DNA from: Caryophanales bacterium UBA1423
GTDB lineage: Bacteria; Bacillota_I; Bacilli_A; RF39; UBA660
Assembly: GCA_002304855.1 (NCBI GenBank)
Contig: DBPJ01000002.1
Coordinates: 1 to 12,706 of the forward strand
Length of the DNA: 12,706 bases
Reading direction: 5' to 3'
Part shown: in pieces, positions 9,001 to 12,706 of the stretch
Position numbering within the stretch: position 1 is the stretch's first letter
How the letters are laid out: each line of letters starts with the position of its first letter
The notes under the pieces: model-generated
Told to the model about the DNA's origin: nothing
The model's input: the letters and a program-made list of their open reading frames with translations, nothing else
Databases searched by the model: none
Made by a program: the position numbers and the translations under genes

Positions 9001-10734
9001 TTCAAACATACTGTCTTTATTACAGCTACTGAACCAATTAAAAATGTCAATGTTAAAGATGTCAATCATAAAACAGTTGAAGTTGATCTGGAGTTAGATA
9101 TCAATGAAACTAAATCTTTAGCCTTTATATTAGGATGTGACGATGATAATAGGTTGTTAGAATCTTATCAAAAGGTAGCGGAGATTGAAAATGAATATCA
9201 GCAAGTAGTTGATTACTGGCAACATAAATTATCAAATATTGTAGTTAATACACCAGATCAAGCTTTTAACTATGTTTTAAATGGTTGGTATTTATATCAA
9301 GCATATGTATCAAGATTGATAGCTAAAGCTGGCTTCTACCAAGTTGGTGGTGCCATTGGCTTTAGAGATCAATTACAAGATGTAATGGGGCTTTTATATA
9401 GCGATCCGGAAAGAGCTCGTAATCAAATATTAATGCATGCTGCTCACCAATTTAAAGAAGGGGATGTTCTTCATTGGTGGCATGAACAATTGATGTTTGG
9501 GTCAAGAACTAGATTTACTGATGATTATTTATGGTTAGTTTATGTTACTTATGAATATTTAAAAATAACTGAAGATTATAGTATTTTAGATGAGTTAGTT
9601 TCTTTTGTCGAGGGTGATAGTTTACTTCGTGGTGAAACTGAAAAAGGGATTAAATATTATTATTCAAGTACTAAAGACACACTTTATAATCATTTAAAAT
9701 TATGTATCAATAAAGCCTTAAATCAATTTGGTCGCCATGGACTACCACTAATGGGTAGTGGTGACTGGAATGATGGTATGAATAAAGTAGGAGCCTTAGG
9801 TAAAGGTGAAAGTGTCTTTGTTGGCTTCTTCCTCTATGACTTGCTAAATAAAATGGCTGATATAGCTAAGCATTATGATGATGAAACTTTCATTAAACAA
9901 TGTTTAGAAAAACGTGAAACGTTAGGTAAAACTCTAAATAAAAATGCTTGGGATGGAGCATGGTACTTAAGAGCATATTTTGATAATGGTGAACCACTTG
10001 GTTCAAGAAATAATATTGAATGTCAAATTGATCTATTATCACAAGCCTGGAGTATCTTAAGTGGGGTTGCTACTGATGATAAAAAACAATCGTTAATAAA
10101 AGAAGTAACTGCTAGATTAGTTGATCAAGACCTTAAACTAATTAAATTATTGACGCCACCATTTAAAGATGCTAAGAATAATCCAGGTTATATTCAAGAT
10201 TATAATGTCGGTATTAGAGAAAATGGGGCTCAATATACTCATGCAGCTCTTTGGTACATTATGGCGCTCTTAAAAGAAGGACAAATTGATTTAGCCTACG
10301 AATATTATCAAATGATTAATCCAATTAATCGTACTTTAACTTATCAAGAGGTCAATAAATATAAGACTGAACCATATGCCATGGCCGCTGATATCTATAC
10401 TAATCCAAATCATCCAGGTCGTGGAGGTTGGACTTGGTATACTGGTTCAGCTAGTTGGGCATATAAAATAGGTATTGAAGAGATATTAGGATTTAAGAAA
10501 ATGGGCAATAAATTGACCATCGATCCAAAAATTAAATCAACTTGGGATACATATACCATTAATTATCGCTATTTCAATACTCAATATGTAATAACTGTCA
10601 ATAATATTGACCATATTTCACAAGGTAAAGTTCAAATTATAGTTGATAATAAACCATTAAAAGATAATATGATCAAATTAGTTGATGATAGTAAGACGCA
10701 TTATGTCGTAGTCAATATGAAGGAGGATATATGA
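3022..10734 (+). CDS. cgs: Cyclic beta-1,2-glucan synthase-like membrane protein (NdvB/Cgs family; GT84-GH189-GH94)
   Basis: Cgs/NdvB proteins make beta-1,2-glucan from UDP-glucose at the inner face of the membrane, cyclise it and control its length. The 2570 residues are close to the family size (2800-2900 in Brucella/Rhizobiales) and keep its order. Residues 1-320 are helical, with two membrane segments at about 327-372. A GT84-like domain at about 395-715 has LDTDT (Asp538, Asp540) and RHHRWNRGDWQ at 683-693. Further membrane segments lie at about 730-772 and 859-899. A glycoamylase-like/GH189 cyclisation domain spans about 930-1310, with GHLYNWY (1001-1007), STVDNGNF (from 1021), PWGLSESAY (Glu1181) and AHHQGM (1266-1271). 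Two GH94-type beta-sandwich regions occur at about 1340-1620 and 1815-2075. The GH94 catalytic barrel has GFRDQLQDVM (2113-2122), GSGDWNDGM (2245-2253, with the candidate general acid Asp) and GGWTWYTGS (2468-2476). No signal peptide or break is seen. It heads an operon with pgi, whose ATG overlaps its TGA; a second stop, TAG, follows directly. Family and domains are firm. Whether the product is cyclic, linear or substituted is inferred. Confidence 0.93.
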   Translation: MSTDILKEFKKNVNCITEYYKKLIIRTKKNLIVGTINEWIIDNYYVISQLEKDIKNEYLSKELKMIRPSRKRHLYTLTHNYLSENDLNINMTSLFEELNEYQEQNHDYFTYYEINFICLLLKIILINELSSLVKRLDKALKEKDLVEKIFSTIQNDLDSGESFDLEKYIEINDDIINRPYYIEQLNYKLKNLGQLAEEAFVKLNDMLLKHNILLKDAIQKSHSDLTRDNLLMINIFGSLKKITKYKLEYIYKNISYAEKALISEETNIYNQMYDNNKIDYRLKIINNSKRLKMSEYEYTKMIVEQANNDKKHVGWYLFKPKNYQLRTILYISTIVIFTILLSALTAKYMGDIVLFFISLVPMSVVAIEILNQLLMHLVRPSTLFKLKFEEGLPVEYSTMVVIPTIVKDKNKINDMFERLEVYYLSNKTDNIYFTLLGDCSSADTKHTDKDQEIVQAGLNKVSELNEKYGKKLFYFVYRNRFYNKGEGEYLGYERKRGALLHFNQLLLGKLSKEQQKEYFKCHTFEGFAIPIKYVITLDTDTKLVLNTALKLIGAMAHPMNRPVLSEDGRKVISGYAIMQPRVGIDVEVTNKSIYSQLFAGLGGLDVYITACFDLYQDIFNEGSFVGKGIYDLKIFDQVLRETFPENLILSHDLIEGNYLRCGFINDVELFDDYPARYLNDAVRHHRWNRGDWQIISWLGKKVRNTKGEIVRNPISTLGKWKIFDNLRRSLVSISLLLFLLYGFLLGPLPAFFYFLVVSFIIAIPIFFYLISRIIYRQKYDPFLRYYLNLIRGIIAVVNKSFIVLAVLPYEAKLYVDSIIRALYRMYISKKNLLNWITAEEVEKVLKNDLKTYLRNFKINYLLAIILLVYCLMYKIDNIFVTLVIFLTWIGAPFLLFIISKDIGYEESGLDEKRKQQIKDIAIKTWKYFDELITEENNYLIPDNYQLNRAKKIDYKTSPTDIGFSLISIISAVELELIGSNKALTMIANIIKTVEELEKWHGHLYNWYNINTLNKLYPYFVSTVDNGNFVASLYVVKSFLEKYGERDILHRVVKLIDEIDFSKLYNQDLEVFSIGYNGSEQVLSTYHYNNFASEARLASFIAIAKGEVPFRHWFCLDKSLTKYKHYKGVASWSGTAFEYFMPLIFIKTFKHTLLDETYYFAYYAQREFMREIDPNLPWGLSESAYNELDDSGNYKYSAFGVPYLKFQNNISYPIVISPYSSLMAISVDDEEVYNNIKKLKKLNMYGEYGFYEAYDYEDKSVIKNYYAHHQGMILTSLTNYLKDNVIQEYFHTNEDINSIEMLLKEKVQIKTYIDLKIAKYKRHQYPKERQELDFREYTQLGVIPEMGVLSNGSYTVLINDRGIGFSKYNNLQINRYRQIADEAYGVFFYIRNLNTNKLWSNTYAPLNTKNDQYKVTFASDRIKFVREDEGIATTTEITVVKDHNAEIRKLTFQNNTNDDVILEVTSFAELIMCRNEVDVDHRAFNSLTISSEVDEETSSLIFRRRSRTKENTDYYIINRLFLDKDNKYPFEFETSRLNFIGRHRNVNNPEIIMSQKDLTKTIGSSLDPIMSIRKQIRVKAKDKTSLYFLIGFGKSKEQVLEIIKTYKDGFSIANAFDITTVFSNMITSYANLTAAKKRLYNSILKYIYQPLSINDERNLLLANNQLGQSGLWKFGISGDWPIIVAEIDKIEEAGYIRDVLQLYEFYKSRGIYIDVCIINNENAKKEKLIANYINSLMYRINNLNYFENSPGNVYTISAADMTEEEKDLLKIAARLYLNASRFKSLEENINYIAENVTQISNSVTVKKNIFNMPTELPKDIEFYNNYGGFINQGREYLISDLNTPTPWINILVNDHFGSIITNKLSGFTYAYNSREFKLTSWSNDIVGDPLTEALIINRQLFRPSIVRHGFGYTTGYSTTKDYDMFVKIFVGQEDPLKFYQVNITNKKNSKQAIKLELMLKMVLGTSEELTNRYLYSHFDKNQNRLYFRNAYRDNFKHTVFITATEPIKNVNVKDVNHKTVEVDLELDINETKSLAFILGCDDDNRLLESYQKVAEIENEYQQVVDYWQHKLSNIVVNTPDQAFNYVLNGWYLYQAYVSRLIAKAGFYQVGGAIGFRDQLQDVMGLLYSDPERARNQILMHAAHQFKEGDVLHWWHEQLMFGSRTRFTDDYLWLVYVTYEYLKITEDYSILDELVSFVEGDSLLRGETEKGIKYYYSSTKDTLYNHLKLCINKALNQFGRHGLPLMGSGDWNDGMNKVGALGKGESVFVGFFLYDLLNKMADIAKHYDDETFIKQCLEKRETLGKTLNKNAWDGAWYLRAYFDNGEPLGSRNNIECQIDLLSQAWSILSGVATDDKKQSLIKEVTARLVDQDLKLIKLLTPPFKDAKNNPGYIQDYNVGIRENGAQYTHAALWYIMALLKEGQIDLAYEYYQMINPINRTLTYQEVNKYKTEPYAMAADIYTNPNHPGRGGWTWYTGSASWAYKIGIEEILGFKKMGNKLTIDPKIKSTWDTYTINYRYFNTQYVITVNNIDHISQGKVQIIVDNKPLKDNMIKLVDDSKTHYVVVNMKEDI
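10720..10726 (+). promoter_or_regulatory. Ribosome binding site for pgi inside the synthase 3' end
   Basis: AAGGAGG lies within the last codons of the synthase gene, with a four-base spacer to the pgi ATG at 10731. The stop TGA of the first gene and the ATG of the second share an ATGA (10731-10734), an arrangement typical of translational coupling. The strong site suggests pgi is translated well even though the upstream gene is very long. Confidence 0.88.
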
Positions 10735-11954
10735 TAGAGTTTGATTTTGCTACTTATACCAATCAATTCATTAATCCTGATGAATTTAATAGGTATAATA
10801 GCCAATTAATAGACGTAAAACAATTATTTGATCCTAGCCGTGATATGACCGGTTGGTATGATTTAGCAACTTTATTTGCCAAAGATTTAATCACTGATAT
10901 TATCAATACTGCTAATTATATAAAAAATAATTGTGATGTTTTTCTCATCATTGGTATTGGTGGCTCATATTTAGGTTCTAGAGCCATAATTGAGGCGTTA
11001 AAACCATATTTTAGTGATAATCAACCAAATATCTATTATTTAGGAACTTCTTTATCAAGTGACTATTATCATGATTTAATTAATCGAATTAAAGATAAAC
11101 AGATTATAGTAAATGTCATTTCTAAATCTGGCTCAACTTTAGAAACTAATATTGCTTATAGTTTAATTATGGATTTAATGCATCAAAAATATAGTAATGA
11201 AGAATTAAAGAATAGGATTATTATTACCACTGATAAAGAAAAAGGTAAATTAAGACAAGATGTTAATCAATATAGTTATAAATCATTTATTATTCCAAAT
11301 AATATTGGTGGCCGTTATTCAGTCTTTACCCCAGCTGGTTTACTTCCTTTAGCCGTAGCTAATATTGATCTTAATAAATTATATCTTGGAGCTCAAAAAG
11401 CTAATGCTGATTTAACTAATCAGATTAGATATGCCATTATTAGAAAGATTATGTTCAATAACGGTAAGATTGTTGAAGCCTATGTCACCTATGAACCAAA
11501 ATTAGCTTTCTTCTTAGAATGGTTAAAACAGTTATATGGTGAATCATTAGGTAAAGAGAATAAAGGTATCCTTCCAATTTCTTTTATCAATACTACTGAT
11601 TTACATTCTTTAGGCCAATTTATTCAAGAAGGTAATAAAATCTTATTTGAAACCGTCTTTAACATTAAAAATAGCCATTATAACATTCATATTGATCAAT
11701 ACAATAAAACACTAAACGAGCTCAATAATATTGCTACCACAGCTGTATCTAAAGCTCATCAACATGGTGGGGTTTTAAATAACGTTATCAATATTGAAAG
11801 TTTAAATGAAGAAACAATAGGGTATTTAATGCAATTTTTTATGATCTCATGTGTTATTAGTGCTCATTTAGATAATGTTAATCCATTTGATCAGAATGGG
11901 GTTGAAGAGTACAAAAAGATTATCAATAGCCTTCTTCAAGGCATTAATAGCTAA
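10731..11954 (+). CDS. pgi: Glucose-6-phosphate isomerase
   Basis: This cytoplasmic enzyme interconverts glucose-6-phosphate and fructose-6-phosphate in glycolysis and gluconeogenesis. The 407-residue product has the SIS folds of the family. Visible landmarks are the phosphate loop IGIGGSYLGSR (74-84), SKSGST (131-136), GGRYSVFTPAG (193-203, catalytic-site Arg195), GESLGKE with the proposed base Glu271, KAHQHGG (341-347, containing the ring-opening His), and VEEYK with Lys395 near the C terminus. It is some 40 residues shorter than B. subtilis Pgi (450). The difference is spread over the N-terminal part, an internal loop before the His motif and a trimmed C-terminal tail, with no catalytic motif lost. 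It overlaps the glucan synthase by four bases and has no visible promoter of its own. It is therefore likely co-transcribed and coupled, tying the fructose-6-P/glucose-6-P step to glucan metabolism. Whether it is the cell's only Pgi cannot be told from here. Confidence 0.95.
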   Translation: MIEFDFATYTNQFINPDEFNRYNSQLIDVKQLFDPSRDMTGWYDLATLFAKDLITDIINTANYIKNNCDVFLIIGIGGSYLGSRAIIEALKPYFSDNQPNIYYLGTSLSSDYYHDLINRIKDKQIIVNVISKSGSTLETNIAYSLIMDLMHQKYSNEELKNRIIITTDKEKGKLRQDVNQYSYKSFIIPNNIGGRYSVFTPAGLLPLAVANIDLNKLYLGAQKANADLTNQIRYAIIRKIMFNNGKIVEAYVTYEPKLAFFLEWLKQLYGESLGKENKGILPISFINTTDLHSLGQFIQEGNKILFETVFNIKNSHYNIHIDQYNKTLNELNNIATTAVSKAHQHGGVLNNVINIESLNEETIGYLMQFFMISCVISAHLDNVNPFDQNGVEEYKKIINSLLQGINS

Positions 11955-11992
11955 AAAATGCCTATTTTCTGGCATTTTCATGTAGTTTTTTT
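11955..11992 (+). terminator. Probable intrinsic terminator after pgi
   Basis: Immediately after the pgi stop codon, AAAATGCC (11955-11962) pairs with GGCATTTT (11971-11978) around an eight-base loop, and a run of seven T follows at 11986-11992. The stem has only three G-C pairs and the longest T-run is displaced by seven bases, so termination may be incomplete. It would separate the synthase-pgi operon from the HU gene. Confidence 0.62.
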
Positions 11993-12002
11993 AGGAAAAT
12001 CA

Positions 12003-12031
12003 TTGATTTTATTCAAAAAAAATGATATTTT
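12003..12031 (+). promoter_or_regulatory. Candidate promoter of the HU gene
   Basis: TTGATT (12003-12008, four of six -35 matches) is 17 bases from TATTTT (12026-12031). TG lies just upstream of that hexamer at 12023-12024, giving an extended -10. The AT alternation at 12031-12040 offers other TATA-like hexamers, so the exact start is uncertain. Inverted arms ATCATT (11999-12004) and AATGAT (12021-12026) bracket the spacer. Confidence 0.45.
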
Positions 12032-12038
12032 ATATATA

Positions 12039-12055
12039 TAAGCATAAGATGCTTA
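12039..12055 (+). promoter_or_regulatory. Perfect hairpin in the HU mRNA leader
   Basis: TAAGCAT (12039-12045) and ATGCTTA (12049-12055) form a seven-base-pair stem with a three-base AAG loop. It ends 11 bases before the HU ribosome site and would lie at or near the transcript 5' end. No T-run follows, so it is not a terminator. A 5' stabilising stem or a regulatory element is possible; this is inference. Confidence 0.45.
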
Positions 12056-12066
12056 AGAAAAAATAT

Positions 12067-12073
12067 GGGAGGT
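12067..12073 (+). promoter_or_regulatory. Ribosome binding site fixing the HU start
   Basis: GGGAGGT lies six bases before the ATG at 12080. The upstream in-frame ATG at 12065 overlaps this site, so it cannot be the real start. Starting at 12080 gives a normal 90-residue HU. Confidence 0.9.
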
Positions 12074-12079
12074 AATAAT

Positions 12080-12352
12080 ATGACAAAAGCAGAATTAGTC
12101 GAATTAATGGCTAAAGAAGCAGAAATCACAAAAGCTGCAGCAGCACGTGCCCTAGATGGATTTGAAAAGGGTGTTACAAATTCATTAAAGAGAGGGAAGA
12201 AGGTTACGCTAGTAGGATTCGGAACATTCGATGCTCGTAAAAGAGCAGCACGTACTGGTCGTAATCCACAAACTGGGGCAACAGTTAAGATTCCTGCAAG
12301 AAATGTAGTTGTCTTCAAAGCTGGTAGCAAATTAAAAGAAGCTATTAACTAA
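12080..12352 (+). CDS. hup: DNA-binding protein HU (nucleoid-associated)
   Basis: HU is a small dimeric protein that binds and bends DNA with little sequence preference and compacts the nucleoid. The 90 residues are the standard length. N-terminal helices (MTKAELVELMAKEA onward) form the dimer body, GFGTF lies at 46-50, and the DNA-binding beta arm carries RNPQTG at 61-66 with the intercalating Pro63. The C-terminal helix ends at KLKEAIN. The gene looks richer in GC and in codons such as GCA, CGT and GTT than its neighbours, as expected of a highly expressed gene. It has its own promoter region, a strong ribosome site, tandem TAA stops and a strong terminator, so it is probably a single-gene transcript. 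In B. subtilis the HU gene (hbs) directly follows spoIVA; here a sugar-metabolism block lies between them. IHF is unlikely in a Firmicute of this type. Confidence 0.97.
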   Translation: MTKAELVELMAKEAEITKAAAARALDGFEKGVTNSLKRGKKVTLVGFGTFDARKRAARTGRNPQTGATVKIPARNVVVFKAGSKLKEAIN

Positions 12353-12353
12353 T

Positions 12354-12387
12354 AAAAAAAGAAGCCATATGGCTTCTTTTTTATTTT
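12354..12387. terminator. Strong intrinsic terminator after the HU gene
   Basis: GAAGCC (12361-12366) and GGCTTC (12371-12376) form a stem with the four-base loop ATAT, extended by flanking A and T runs (12354-12360 and 12377-12382). The T-tract follows directly. The symmetric A-run would allow function on the opposite strand as well. It lies just after tandem stop codons TAA TAA. Confidence 0.93.
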
Positions 12388-12405
12388 ATTAATAATTAAA
12401 TATAG

Positions 12406-12411
12406 TATAAT
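12406..12411 (+). promoter_or_regulatory. -10 element of the cca promoter
   Basis: A perfect TATAAT lies 17 bases before the cca start codon in a very AT-rich stretch that follows the HU terminator. No good -35 is seen: the expected position near 12383 has only A/T hexamers, which might act as an UP-like element. The predicted transcription start is about 12418, at the ribosome site itself. Confidence 0.55.
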
Positions 12412-12417
12412 TTAAAT

Positions 12418-12423
12418 AGGTGA
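12418..12423 (+). promoter_or_regulatory. Ribosome binding site of cca
   Basis: AGGTGA lies with a four-base spacer before the ATG at 12428. Both the sequence (GGTGA plus four bases) and its closeness to the -10 element mirror the hexomutase gene at the other side of the window. Confidence 0.65.
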
Positions 12424-12427
12424 TACT

Positions 12428-12706
12428 ATGTTAGAAGTTATTACGGAAATATTAAATGAGATTATAGATAACGGTTATCAAGCTTATGTCGTCGGCGGTT
12501 TTGTTAGAGACTATTACTTAGGTAAGATTAGTGATGATATTGATATCTGTACTAATGCTAAGATCGATGATATACGAAATATATTTGATAATATAATTTC
12601 TATCGATGATAATTATGGGGCTATCGCTATTGAATATAAAGGGATTTATTGTGAAATAACGACTTTTCGGAAAGATGTTATTTACCGTAATAACCGAAAA
12701 CCTATT
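12428..12706 (+). CDS. cca: CCA-adding tRNA nucleotidyltransferase, class II (partial, N-terminal 93 residues)
   Basis: The enzyme adds or repairs the 3'-terminal CCA of tRNAs using CTP and ATP without a nucleic-acid template. Only the catalytic head is in the window; the gene runs off the right edge in an open frame. Visible hallmarks are VVGGFVRD (21-28, the nucleotide-binding GG and RD), DDIDI (36-40, the metal-binding Asp37 and Asp39), and ITTFRKDVIYRNNRKP (the family's TFRxDxxYxDxRxP motif, with Asn in place of the usual second Asp). Bacterial poly(A) polymerases share this head domain, so the C-terminal part is needed for certainty. In low-GC Firmicutes this head most often belongs to a CCA enzyme. 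It is expressed from its own short-leader promoter after the HU terminator. Confidence 0.87.
   Translation, partial: MLEVITEILNEIIDNGYQAYVVGGFVRDYYLGKISDDIDICTNAKIDDIRNIFDNIISIDDNYGAIAIEYKGIYCEITTFRKDVIYRNNRKPI

Noticed and set aside
3022..10734. The very long frame as an artificial fusion of a glycosyltransferase and a cellobiose phosphorylase
   Set aside because: The order membrane-GT84-membrane-GH189-GH94 and the total size are those of natural Cgs/NdvB proteins, and the frame is open and consistent throughout.
12039..12055. HU leader hairpin as a terminator or riboswitch
   Set aside because: No T-run follows it, and the structure is a single short stem with no room for an aptamer.
12065..12079. 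Earlier in-frame ATG giving an HU with five extra residues
   Set aside because: This ATG overlaps the GGGAGGT ribosome site of the ATG at 12080. The latter gives the standard 90-residue N terminus MTKAEL.
12013..12330. A 105-codon open frame on the minus strand opposite the HU gene
   Set aside because: It is antisense to a clearly real HU gene, matches no family I know and reads as the complement of HU codons.
1..12706. Mobile elements, CRISPR arrays, toxin-antitoxin pairs, defence genes, tRNA or rRNA genes
   Set aside because: No transposase or integrase motifs, spaced repeats, small paired genes, cloverleaf patterns or rRNA-like stretches were seen. All long stretches are explained by the listed genes, and no intergenic gap exceeds about 130 bases.

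Overview
The window is about 12.7 kb of AT-rich DNA carrying five complete genes and the start of a sixth. There are no mobile elements, RNA genes or CRISPR arrays that I can see. An intact spoIVA (a spore-coat ATPase found only in endospore formers), Firmicutes-style ribosome binding sites, TATAAT promoters and very low GC point to a spore-forming low-GC Firmicute, possibly one of the gut Bacilli/Erysipelotrichia-like lineages. The exact taxon cannot be read from this window. Conserved tryptophans are encoded by TGG and no gene needs UGA read as Trp, so the standard bacterial code fits.

Layout: (1) spoIVA (+, 27-1502) ends at a bidirectional terminator shared with the convergent gene. (2) An alpha-D-phosphohexomutase (phosphoglucomutase/phosphomannomutase type, -, 1532-2902). 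(3) A 116-base divergent promoter region with two extended -10 promoters back to back. (4) A giant 2570-residue cyclic beta-1,2-glucan synthase-like protein (+, 3022-10734) with GT84-like, GH189/glycoamylase-like and GH94-like parts. (5) Glucose-6-phosphate isomerase (+, 10731-11954), overlapping the synthase by an ATGA and so probably translationally coupled to it. (6) The histone-like protein HU (+, 12080-12352), with its own promoter, leader hairpin and strong terminator. (7) The first 93 codons of a CCA-adding tRNA nucleotidyltransferase (+, 12428 to the window end).

The central block reads as a carbohydrate module. Pgi interconverts fructose-6-P and glucose-6-P, and the hexomutase interconverts glucose-6-P and glucose-1-P. 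UDP-glucose would then be made by a pyrophosphorylase encoded elsewhere and polymerised by the membrane-bound synthase. The GH94-like part may trim chains by phosphorolysis, giving glucose-1-P that the mutase can return to glycolysis. This is inference from neighbourhood and families.

The most noteworthy points are a full-length NdvB/Cgs-type synthase in a presumed single-membrane spore former, and its position. In Bacillus subtilis spoIVA and the HU gene hbs are adjacent, whereas here the roughly 10-kb sugar block sits between them.
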